From JALYXS01 sp051003795 (GTDB taxonomy: Bacteria; Acidobacteriota; Terriglobia; Bryobacterales; Bryobacteraceae), in NCBI GenBank assembly GCA_051003795.1, contig JBPCKZ010000244.1, forward strand, positions 4,832-68,831: a DNA stretch of 64,000 nucleotides, written 5' to 3'. This document shows positions 25,437-33,460 of this stretch, in pieces (position 1 is the first letter of the stretch; each line of letters opens with the position of its first letter). The position numbers and the translations under genes are program-made. A model generated the notes under the pieces. It saw only the letters and a program-made list of their open reading frames with translations, was not told the DNA's origin and ran no database searches.

Positions 25437-27221
25437 TCAGGGCGTCGACAGATTCTTCATCCTGAAACTGCGATAGGCCGGATTCGGAGCATCGACCGTG
25501 AAATCGCCGGCGCCGCCCGGCACGACTTCGGTCGATTGGCTGTGTCCGTTGCTTAAATTCCCCGCCAGGAAATGATAATTGCCGTTCTCCAGACGCTCCG
25601 CGCTGCCGAGCGCGGGCGAGTAATTCCCGAGATCCGCGTTGAGAACGATGGACACCGACCGGCCCGCTTCGTCGATATTCAGGACCTGCCCGCGGCTCGT
25701 CGCGGCTGGATCGGCCGCGTGGCGCGTGTTGCCGTTATCGAATAGCCAAACCGCGTTACCGCTGAGCGCGGCGCTGTGCTGATGGGAGAACCACGGATCG
25801 GGGCCGCTCGAAGTCATCGCGAAATCGCCGTCTTTGCCCAAGCGCCAAAGCACGTTCCCGGAGCCGGCTCCATCGCGATAGTCGATCTTGATCACCCAGT
25901 CCTGATGCCGCATGGAGAGCAGAAAATTCCCGTCGGGCAAATATTCGAGCGAGTTGCTGTGGAGCCAGTCGTTGGCAATCGACTGGACGGGCGGGCAGCC
26001 GGGTTGCATGTCTGCGCAGGTTTCGCCGAGCACGGCCGCGCGCCCGATATCCAGTTTATCGAAGCTGTTCCAGGCCCAGGTGACGTCGAAATTCTTGTCC
26101 ATCACGACAATTGCGTCGCCCAAAATATCCACTGGTCCCGTGCTTCCTTGAACTCCGTTCAAAACCTTCTCGACGCTCGCGATGGCCGCGATCGAGCCGT
26201 CCGGCAGGCGAACGGCATCGTGATGAAACGATGTAATAGCCGGCATTCCAAACCGGGTTTGCAGTTGTTCGGAGATCCATCCCGTATTCGTTTCCCGGAC
26301 CGTATTCCCCGCCAAGTCGATTTCGCGGAATATCGCGGCGTCTTGCGGAATTACAAACATCGTTCCTCCGGCAAGCGGACGTAAAAGATAGCGCGGGGGC
26401 TTATCGGCCGCCGCGCCGTAATACCAGATCGCCCGGCCTTTGAAATCGGTTGCAACGGGAGTCGCGGATTCTCCGGGCATCGTCGCTATATACGACGTGA
26501 GCAATACGGGTTGCGCCGCGTCCGTCGCCAAATCCTTGGGATTTGACACCGTCGCGGCCGGAAGATTGGCGGAATCCGGTATCGCGCCCGTGGTGAACTC
26601 GATTTCGGGACCGAATTGCGATACCTGGCCGGCGAGCGTCCACTCCTGTTGCAGAATGTACCGCGTCTGCGGCAGCATGCCCGCCATGAAAAAATTTAAA
26701 GTCTTGCCGGTTACGCATTTCTTGTAAGGCAAATACTGCCTCGCCAGGTTCGCCGCGGGATGAACGATCGCGCGCACCGAACCATCGCCGCAAGCCGGCC
26801 CGGAATAGAGGGCAACGAGCGGGTTGGCCGTCGTGGATACGACGGGAGCGTCCGGCTGGGTCAAACGGGAGGTCACGACCACGGCGGCGCTCGCTTCTCC
26901 CGTGTTACCATTGCCGTCGCGAACGGCAACTGCAACCTTATAAACGCCTTCGGCCATGGGCGTCCACTCAAATGAATTCGATGCATGGAAGCTCCGCAGC
27001 ACATTCGGCGCGCCACCGATAGGCGAGACGCTGAACTGGTATTGCAGGCCGGAACTTCCCAAATCGGGAGCCGCGGTCCAAAGACTGGTGCTCGCGACCG
27101 GCTGCGACGGCAGAACGTCGGATGCCAAGGAGACGACAATGGCGGCGGCCCCCATATCCCGCGCGCCAGCGGTTAGCAGCATCAGCGCCCCGGCCAGTGC
27201 ATTTCGCTTCTTCGTTGGCAT
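25437..27221 (-). CDS. Exported arylsulfotransferase-like protein
   Basis: The 594-residue protein has an N-terminal signal segment (KKRNALAGALMLLTAGARD), an Ig-like region (about residues 30-120) and a C-terminal propeller resembling the ASST family: SFHHDAVRLPDGSIAAIASV, DWLHSNSLEYLPDGNFLLSM, WFSHQHSAALSGNAVWLFDN and GNYHFLAGNLSNGHSQST. The His residues in HHD, LHSNS and HQHSA match those conserved in arylsulfotransferases, which move sulfate between phenols without PAPS. The reaction here is inferred only from family. The ATG at 27221 was chosen because it starts the signal peptide; the frame is open to 27248. Confidence 0.72.
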   Translation of the reverse strand: MPTKKRNALAGALMLLTAGARDMGAAAIVVSLASDVLPSQPVASTSLWTAAPDLGSSGLQYQFSVSPIGGAPNVLRSFHASNSFEWTPMAEGVYKVAVAVRDGNGNTGEASAAVVVTSRLTQPDAPVVSTTANPLVALYSGPACGDGSVRAIVHPAANLARQYLPYKKCVTGKTLNFFMAGMLPQTRYILQQEWTLAGQVSQFGPEIEFTTGAIPDSANLPAATVSNPKDLATDAAQPVLLTSYIATMPGESATPVATDFKGRAIWYYGAAADKPPRYLLRPLAGGTMFVIPQDAAIFREIDLAGNTVRETNTGWISEQLQTRFGMPAITSFHHDAVRLPDGSIAAIASVEKVLNGVQGSTGPVDILGDAIVVMDKNFDVTWAWNSFDKLDIGRAAVLGETCADMQPGCPPVQSIANDWLHSNSLEYLPDGNFLLSMRHQDWVIKIDYRDGAGSGNVLWRLGKDGDFAMTSSGPDPWFSHQHSAALSGNAVWLFDNGNTRHAADPAATSRGQVLNIDEAGRSVSIVLNADLGNYSPALGSAERLENGNYHFLAGNLSNGHSQSTEVVPGGAGDFTVDAPNPAYRSFRMKNLSTP

Positions 27222-27287
27222 AACAAGAAAGAGTGCTTTACCGGCCAAAACCGTTTCCCCTATTTTACTGGGGACACGAGATCACGT

Positions 27288-28541
27288 TCAGACCAACAGA
27301 GTCGCCACCTCCACCGCCGACCGGTTTCCTTCCACCACCACCACGCCGCTCTCGGTGATGTAATGCCGCGCTTTATCCCGCGCGCGGTCGTAGCCGATCC
27401 GGTCGCCCTGCGCCACGCGAACGTTCTTGTCGAGGATGGCGCGGCGAATCTGGGCGTGCCGGCCAATGTCGCAATTGTCGAGAATAATCGAATCCTCGAT
27501 CACCGCTCCGGTGTGGACTTTCACGCCGCGCGCCAGCACCGAATTCTTGACCATGCCGCCCGATAAAATGCAGCCGCCGGACACGATGGAATCGATGGCA
27601 AGTCCGCGCCTGCGTTCCAAATCGAAGGTGAATTTGGCCGGCGGATCGGGAAATCCGGTGGTCCGCAACGGCCACTGGCGGTTATAAAGATTGAGCGCGG
27701 GCGTGACAGCCCGGAGATCCATGTTGGCTTCGTAGTACGCGTCGATGGTGCCGACGTCGCGCCAGTAGGACTCGGCGTCGGGCGGTTCGCCGGCGATCTT
27801 GTTTGTCTGAAAATCGTACGCGTAAACTTCGGCGCGCTTCACCAGCGAGGGCAGGATATCGCGGCCGAAATCGTGCGTGCTCGTCTCTCCGGCGGCATCG
27901 TCTTGCAGTTCTTTCAGTAAAACATCCCTGGAAAAAATGTAATTTCCCATGGACGCAAAAACGCGATCCGGATCGCCGGGAATGGCGGGCGCATCGGCCT
28001 TTTTCTCGTGAAACGCGACGATGCGGCCGCTGGCGTCCGTTTCGATCACGCCAAATTCGCTCGCGAGTTTTCGATCGACCGGAATAGCGGCCACCGTGGC
28101 AGCGGCGCCTCGGTTCTGGTGAAACTCCACCATTTGGGTGATATTCATGCGATAGATGTGATCGGCGCCGAAGATCGCGATGACATCCGGGTCGGCTTGT
28201 TCCACCAGATTGATGTTCTGGTAGATGGCATCGGCGGTGCCCTGATACCAGGTCTCTTCCTTCGACCGCATTTGCGCGGGAACGGGGATGATGAACTGAT
28301 TTTTCAGCAGCCCGCCGAATTGCCAGCCTTCGTTCAAATGCTGCAAAAGCGACTGGCTGCGAAATTGCGTCAGCACATATATCGAATAGATCCCCGAGTT
28401 GATGAAATTGCTCAGAACGAAATCGACGATGCGGTATTTGCCGCCAAACGGCACGGCCGGTTTAGCCCGCTCCTTGGTCAAGGGATAAAGGCGAGTTCCC
28501 TTCCCTCCGGCAAGCACGATTCCAAGTACCCGTAGTCGCAT
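27288..28541 (-). CDS. glgC: Glucose-1-phosphate adenylyltransferase
   Basis: The 417-residue protein has the nucleotidyltransferase signature GIVLAGGKGTRLYPLT, FGGKYRIVDFVLSN, IFGADHIYRM and ASMGNYIFSRDVL, plus a C-terminal left-handed beta-helix. It makes ADP-glucose from glucose-1-phosphate and ATP, the committed step of bacterial glycogen synthesis. No other glycogen gene is adjacent. The ATG at 28541, giving MRLRVLGIVLAGG, was chosen over one seven codons upstream because it starts directly before the nucleotide-binding strand. Confidence 0.94.
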   Translation of the reverse strand: MRLRVLGIVLAGGKGTRLYPLTKERAKPAVPFGGKYRIVDFVLSNFINSGIYSIYVLTQFRSQSLLQHLNEGWQFGGLLKNQFIIPVPAQMRSKEETWYQGTADAIYQNINLVEQADPDVIAIFGADHIYRMNITQMVEFHQNRGAAATVAAIPVDRKLASEFGVIETDASGRIVAFHEKKADAPAIPGDPDRVFASMGNYIFSRDVLLKELQDDAAGETSTHDFGRDILPSLVKRAEVYAYDFQTNKIAGEPPDAESYWRDVGTIDAYYEANMDLRAVTPALNLYNRQWPLRTTGFPDPPAKFTFDLERRRGLAIDSIVSGGCILSGGMVKNSVLARGVKVHTGAVIEDSIILDNCDIGRHAQIRRAILDKNVRVAQGDRIGYDRARDKARHYITESGVVVVEGNRSAVEVATLLV

Positions 28542-28613
28542 GGCAAGGCTATTGTGCAACACGGCCCGGGTATTCGCAAGACAAAGTTGATTGTGATAGT
28601 TTTGAAATCCGGT

Positions 28614-28961
28614 ATGAAGAAGACTATTTTACTGACCGCGTTGGTTTCTTCGACGCTGACCTTCCTGTGCATTTCCGCAATGGGCGTTCCCGCCGCCAAG
28701 CTCGAAAATGCGCGGGTGAAAGTTTCCGAAATGGTTTATGAACCGAACGTTCCGCGTGGGCGTTACATCCGGGGCGCCGATCAGGTAATTGTCTTTTTGG
28801 ACGATTGCCGGTATCGGCGCATAGATTCGAAAACACGCGAAGAGACCGTGCGGGAACGGAAATCGGGCGAAGTTATCTGGCACAACAAAGGCGAAGACGC
28901 GCCCGTGCTGGTTAATTTGGGCGCGACGCCGTATCGGACAATTGCGATCGAACTCAAGTGA
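28614..28961 (+). CDS. Small exported cupin-like protein
   Basis: The 115-residue protein begins MKKTILLTALVSSTLTFLCI, a clear signal peptide, and then has a compact beta-rich domain (VIVFLDDCRYRRIDSKTRE, KSGEVIWHNKGEDAPVLVNL, PYRTIAIELK) typical of cupin-fold small proteins. Metal ligands of the classical cupin motif are mostly absent (only one His, in IWHNKG), so an enzyme role is unlikely. It is transcribed divergently from glgC, with starts 72 bases apart, and converges on clpC. Function is unknown. Confidence 0.6.
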   Translation: MKKTILLTALVSSTLTFLCISAMGVPAAKLENARVKVSEMVYEPNVPRGRYIRGADQVIVFLDDCRYRRIDSKTREETVRERKSGEVIWHNKGEDAPVLVNLGATPYRTIAIELK

Positions 28962-28974
28962 AGCGGAACGCTCG

Positions 28975-31467
28975 TCAAAAGGTGAAGAGCGGCACGCCGG
29001 GAGAAAGCAGCGGCTCGGCCGGCGCGTCGCCCGCGCCAACGGGCTGCAGTTCGCCGATGGCCTGATTGACCTGCCGGTAGTAAATTCCGGCATCGCCCAG
29101 GTACACTTCGAGTTCCGCCGGTCGCGGCAGCAGGCCTTGAATCAGCGCTTCCGATAGCGGATCTTCCACATACTTCTGCAGCGCGCGGCGCAAGGGGCGG
29201 GCCCCGTAGCTTCGGTCCGCGCACGTCTTTTCGAGAATGTATTTCGCCGCATCGGCCGTCAGGCTGATCTTGAGCTGTTTCGCGACCAGATTGCCGTTGA
29301 TCTGTTCGACAAGCAGATGGATGATCTTGATCAGGTCGTCGTCGAGCAACGACGTGAACAGAATAATATCGTCCAACCGGTTCAAAAATTCCGGATTGAA
29401 CGCCCGCTTCACTTCGCCGCGAACCATGTCTTCGAGCTTCGCCGAATTGCCTTCGCCCTGCGGCGCCTGAAAGCCCAAGTGGCCGCGCTTTTCGAGGAAG
29501 CGCGCGCCCAGGTTCGACGTCATGATGATGATCGTGTTCTTGAAATCGACCGTATTGCCGAGACCGTCGGTCAACTGGCCGTCTTCAAAGACCTGCAGGA
29601 GGATGTTGTAAACATCGGGATGGGCTTTCTCGATTTCGTCCAGCAGAATGATCGAGTAGGGCGACCGCTTCACCCGCTCGGTCAATTGGCCGCCCTCTTC
29701 GTACCCGACGTATCCGGGAGGCGATCCGATCAGCTTCGAGACCGAATGCTTCTCCATGAACTCCGACATGTCGAATCGGATTAGGGCCTTCTCGCTGCCA
29801 AACAGGAACGATGCCAGGGCCCGCGCCACTTCGGTCTTGCCGACGCCGGTTGGCCCGAGGAACAGGAAAGATCCGGCGGGACGCGCGCTGGCTTTGAGGC
29901 CGGCGCGGGAACGGCGGATGGCTCGCGCCAGCACGGAGATCGCTTTTTCCTGGCTGATGATGCGTTTGTGCAGCTCGTCTTCGATTCGCAGGAGCTTGGT
30001 GATCTCTTCTTCCTTGATCGATGTCATGGGAACGCCGGTCCAGCGCGCCACCACGTCCTCAATATCGTCTTTCGTGACGACCCCGGTCGAAGCATCGTCC
30101 AGATTGTATTTTTCGCGCAATTGGCGCATGTTCTCGCGCTCTTTGCGCTCTTCGTCCGAATAGAAGCGCGCCTTTTCAAACTCGTGGTTCGCGATGGCGT
30201 TCTCCATGCGGTGCACGATGAACTTGATCCGCTTCTGGATATCGGCCAAATCGGTCGGCAACGTGGTCTGCCGGAGCTTGACGCGGGCGCCCGCCTCATC
30301 GATCAAGTCGATGGCCTTGTCCGGCAGAAAACGGTCCGGAATATAGCGGCTGGACGTGTACACGGCGGACTCGATCGCCTCATCCGTGTAGCCTACAGCG
30401 TGGAATTTTTCGTAGCGATCCTTGATCCCGAAGAGAATCTTGACGGCATCCGCTTCGTTCGGCGGGGGCACTTTGACGGCTTGGAAACGCCGCTCAAGCG
30501 AGCGGTCCTTCTCGATCGATTTTCGAAATTCAGCCGGCGTGGTCGCGCCAATGCACTGAATCTCGCCGCGCGACAAGGCTGGTTTCAATATGTTGGCGGC
30601 GTCGAGCGAGCCTTCCGCCGATCCGGCGCCCACCAGCGTGTGCAGTTCGTCGATAAAAATGATGGCGTTCTGGTTGTCCATCAGCTCCTTCATGATGGTC
30701 TTCAGCCGCTCTTCAAACTGCCCGCGATATTTGGTGCCCGCGACGATCAGCGAAAGATCGAGCGCCAGAATGCGCTTATCGGCGAGGAAGGAAGGCACGT
30801 CGCCTTCCGCGATTTTCTGCGCCAAGCCTTCGACGATCGCCGTCTTTCCGACGCCGGGTTCGCCAATCAGAACCGGATTGTTCTTGGTGCGGCGGCACAG
30901 GATCTGCACCACGCGCTCCAGTTCATAATCGCGGCCGATCAGCGGATCGAGAGCGCTGTCCATGGCGGACTGCGTGAGATCCCTGCTGAACTCAGCCAGC
31001 AGGGAACTCTCTTTTGGGCGGTTCGATGAAACTTTTTCCGATTGCGATCGCTGCAATTCTTCGCGAATGGCGGACAGGCGCAGTCCGCGCTCGTGCAGAA
31101 TTTCCGCCGCGAAACACTTCTCCTCGCGCAGCAATCCGAGCAGCAAATGCTCCGTGCCGATGTGTTTATGGCTGAGGCGCTCGGCTTCTTCCGCTCCATA
31201 CGCGAGAACGCGCTTGCATTCGTGGCTGAGGGGCAGATCCACGGAGGTGGACACCTTCTCGCGGACGGTGGTGTGCCCTTCAATCTGCTTACGAATGGAA
31301 TCGACGGCGGCATGGGAACGCAAAAACCGGTTCGCCAAGGTTTTGTCTTCGCGCAACAACCCGAGCAAAAGGTGTTCGGTTTCGATATAAGGACTCCCGA
31401 ACTGGCTTGCTTCGTACCTCGCAAAAAAAATGACTCTTCTGGCTTTTTCGGTGTATCGCTCGAACAT
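28975..31467 (-). CDS. clpC: ATP-dependent Clp protease ATP-binding subunit ClpC
   Basis: The 830-residue AAA+ unfoldase has two N-terminal repeats (FERYTEKARRVIFFARYEAS and a second copy with LLLGLLREEK), Walker A GEPGVGKT and IIFIDELHTL in the first ATPase, a short middle region (EERKERENMRQLREKY), then GPTGVGKTEVARALA and IILLDEIEKAHPDVYNILLQ in the second. HLGFQAPQG provides the LGF tripeptide that docks on ClpP. It feeds substrates to ClpP; no clpP is in the window. The frame is open to 31536, but the ATG at 31467 (MFERYTEKARR) is the family start. Confidence 0.93.
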   Translation of the reverse strand: MFERYTEKARRVIFFARYEASQFGSPYIETEHLLLGLLREDKTLANRFLRSHAAVDSIRKQIEGHTTVREKVSTSVDLPLSHECKRVLAYGAEEAERLSHKHIGTEHLLLGLLREEKCFAAEILHERGLRLSAIREELQRSQSEKVSSNRPKESSLLAEFSRDLTQSAMDSALDPLIGRDYELERVVQILCRRTKNNPVLIGEPGVGKTAIVEGLAQKIAEGDVPSFLADKRILALDLSLIVAGTKYRGQFEERLKTIMKELMDNQNAIIFIDELHTLVGAGSAEGSLDAANILKPALSRGEIQCIGATTPAEFRKSIEKDRSLERRFQAVKVPPPNEADAVKILFGIKDRYEKFHAVGYTDEAIESAVYTSSRYIPDRFLPDKAIDLIDEAGARVKLRQTTLPTDLADIQKRIKFIVHRMENAIANHEFEKARFYSDEERKERENMRQLREKYNLDDASTGVVTKDDIEDVVARWTGVPMTSIKEEEITKLLRIEDELHKRIISQEKAISVLARAIRRSRAGLKASARPAGSFLFLGPTGVGKTEVARALASFLFGSEKALIRFDMSEFMEKHSVSKLIGSPPGYVGYEEGGQLTERVKRSPYSIILLDEIEKAHPDVYNILLQVFEDGQLTDGLGNTVDFKNTIIIMTSNLGARFLEKRGHLGFQAPQGEGNSAKLEDMVRGEVKRAFNPEFLNRLDDIILFTSLLDDDLIKIIHLLVEQINGNLVAKQLKISLTADAAKYILEKTCADRSYGARPLRRALQKYVEDPLSEALIQGLLPRPAELEVYLGDAGIYYRQVNQAIGELQPVGAGDAPAEPLLSPGVPLFTF

Positions 31468-31576
31468 ACCGGTAGTGGTCTCTATCTTTAAGATACCTGT
31501 TGCGGGGATTCGGTTGCAAAACGAACCAGGCGGCACGGCTGGGATTAAGGAAACAAAATGCGTCCGACCGCCAAAC

Positions 31577-31594
31577 CGGTAACGGGCGTTACCG
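31577..31594. promoter_or_regulatory. 18-bp perfect palindrome upstream of the DUF3300 gene
   Basis: CGGTAACG-GG-CGTTACCG is perfectly palindromic (8-bp arms, two-base centre) in the gap between the divergent clpC and DUF3300 genes. It is 35 bases before the DUF3300 start and looks like an operator for a dimeric repressor or activator. No regulator family is identified. It does not resemble the known CtsR site. Confidence 0.5.
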
Positions 31595-31628
31595 CCCTTC
31601 CGTCATTTAGAGGCGAGGTTATCCGGTC

Positions 31629-32498
31629 ATGAAAAATACGACAATTCAGATTATCGCGGCTCTTGCCGCTTGCGTGCCTCTCATGGCGCAGCAGCCGTAT
31701 CCGCAGCAACCTTATCCCACCGGATATCCGGCCCCTTATTCCGGCGCGGCTCCGGTTTTCGCGCCACAGCAGTTGGATGGGTTGGTTTCCCAAATCGCGC
31801 TCTATCCCGATCCGCTGCTCGCGCAAGTGCTCACGGCGGCCACTTTCCCGGATCAGATTCCGCAAGCCGCGGGCTGGGCCAACGCTCACCGGTATCTGAA
31901 TGGCGATGCATTAGCCAATGCGATTTACCAGGACCGTTTGCCGTGGGACCCGAGCGTGCTGGCGCTGCTTCCATTCCCCTCCGTGCTCGACACGATGGCG
32001 CGCGACCAGGGCTGGACGCGGCAACTCGGCAGCGCGGTTCTAGCGCAGCGGCCCGAAGTCATGGATGCCGTGCAACGAATGCGGCAGCGCGCCATGGACT
32101 ACGGCTATTTGCGAAACACGCCGCAGGAAAGAATCGTGATGGGCGGTCCGGGCGCAATTGAAATTCTGCCCGTGGACCCGGGCTATTACTACGTGCCTGT
32201 CTACAACCCGGCGATCGTGTTCGGGCGGCGCGGGGGCGTGGGCGCCGTCATTAGTTTTGGCCCACGCGTGTTCATTGGGGCGTCGTTCGCGCCGTGGGGA
32301 TGGCGGGATCCGCGGCTCGACTGGCGCGCTCATACCGTCGTGATCGATCAGCGGCCCTGGGATCGAACGTGGGTGAATCGGGATCGCTATGTTCACGCGT
32401 ATGCGGCTCCGCCGCGCGAGCGCGTTGAAGGCCCGCGCGTGGAGCGCCATGAACGCGATATTCGCAATCGCGACAGGGGAGAACATCGCGACCGATAG
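31629..32498 (+). CDS. DUF3300 family exported protein
   Basis: The 289-residue protein has a signal peptide (KNTTIQIIAALAACVPLMAQ), a Pro/Tyr/Gln-rich stretch (QPYPQQPYPTGYPAPY) and the DUF3300 core: LDGLVSQIALYPDPLLAQVL, DQIPQAAGWANAH and LPWDPSVLALLPFPSVLDTM, followed by PGYYYVPVYNPAIVFGRRG. The C-terminus is Arg/His-rich (VERHERDIRNRDRGEHRDR), suggesting surface or nucleic-acid/metal contact. Function of the family is unknown. AGGCGAGG precedes the ATG, and a perfect palindrome lies just upstream. Confidence 0.85.
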   Translation: MKNTTIQIIAALAACVPLMAQQPYPQQPYPTGYPAPYSGAAPVFAPQQLDGLVSQIALYPDPLLAQVLTAATFPDQIPQAAGWANAHRYLNGDALANAIYQDRLPWDPSVLALLPFPSVLDTMARDQGWTRQLGSAVLAQRPEVMDAVQRMRQRAMDYGYLRNTPQERIVMGGPGAIEILPVDPGYYYVPVYNPAIVFGRRGGVGAVISFGPRVFIGASFAPWGWRDPRLDWRAHTVVIDQRPWDRTWVNRDRYVHAYAAPPRERVEGPRVERHERDIRNRDRGEHRDR

Positions 32499-32510
32499 GG
32501 AGATTCGGAC

Positions 32511-33455
32511 TTAGGGCTGGGCCCAGTATTTGTCGCGGGCATGAACCTCCAGCCCTTTCCGCGATGTTGTCAGGCGAATCTTCCGGAATTCGGACAGCCT
32601 GGTTGGCCGGTCGGAAACGTAGCCGATACTATATTGGCTGCGTAATTCCTCCTGAATCCGGTCGAAAATTTGTTCGATGGTCCGCTTTTTCGAAACTTCG
32701 AAAAAACCGGCCCCCGTCTCGTTGGAACATCGCATCAGGATTCCCCGGCCGTCCGGCCCGCCCATGGAGAACCCGCCGCGGTCTGAAAACAGGATGGAAT
32801 ACACCAGCGTGTCGGCGCGTTGCGCGGAATCGATCGAATCGGCCAGCGTGGCCTCGCTTCCAAAATCGACGCCGTCCGAAAGGACGATCAGGGTCTTCCT
32901 GCCGCGCTGATTTTTCATCACATCTTTCGCCGCCATGACGAGTGCATCGTAGAGCAGCGTTCCGCCTCCGCTTCCTTGCGTTTCGAGTTCGCGCCTGGTG
33001 GGAGTGTCGACAAAGGCGAGCGCTTCGCCTAATTCCTTGCGCGAAGAGGTGAGCGCTTGCCGCGTCCGGATGGTGATGTCGAATTGCACGATGAAGACTT
33101 TGTCTTTGGTTTCGCGAAGAACCCGATCGAGAAAACGCATGCTGGCGCCGCGCTCCGCGTCGAGTACGCGCTGCTGGCTCATGCTCGTATCGACCATCAG
33201 CCCCACCGTAAGAGGGAGATCGGACTCGCGCGCGAAATAGCGAATGGTTTGCGGACGCCCATCCTCGGAAACCGCGAAATCCTCTTTCGCCAGGTCGCGA
33301 ATGAGTTCCCCGTCTTTGCTTCGGACCGTTGCCAGGACGTTGACCACCTTGACGCCGGCCGAGAAGGTTGGTTCATCCTGCCCGCGCAGCAGAAGCCCGG
33401 AGGCCCAGCAGGAAGCCGCCGCGCGGACGAACCGGCGTCTGGAACAGGGTTGCAT
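32511..33455 (-). CDS. VWFA-domain protein, acidobacterial type
   Basis: The 314-residue protein matches the acidobacterial VWFA-related family. An N-terminal segment (FSAGVKVVNVLATVRSKDGE) precedes a von Willebrand A domain with the MIDAS sequence DTSMSQQ and LIVLSDGVDFGSEATL. The start has a twin-arginine-like signal (CSRRRFVRAAASCWASG), suggesting Tat export. The protein probably binds partners through a metal at MIDAS. The ATG at 33455 follows the glycosyltransferase stop by five bases, so it is likely the last gene of that operon. The partner is unknown. Confidence 0.85.
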   Translation of the reverse strand: MQPCSRRRFVRAAASCWASGLLLRGQDEPTFSAGVKVVNVLATVRSKDGELIRDLAKEDFAVSEDGRPQTIRYFARESDLPLTVGLMVDTSMSQQRVLDAERGASMRFLDRVLRETKDKVFIVQFDITIRTRQALTSSRKELGEALAFVDTPTRRELETQGSGGGTLLYDALVMAAKDVMKNQRGRKTLIVLSDGVDFGSEATLADSIDSAQRADTLVYSILFSDRGGFSMGGPDGRGILMRCSNETGAGFFEVSKKRTIEQIFDRIQEELRSQYSIGYVSDRPTRLSEFRKIRLTTSRKGLEVHARDKYWAQP

Positions 33456-33460
33456 GATCG

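Noticed and set aside
31577..31594. CtsR or HrcA (CIRCE) site for clpC
   Set aside because: The palindrome does not match the known CtsR heptad repeat or the CIRCE consensus.
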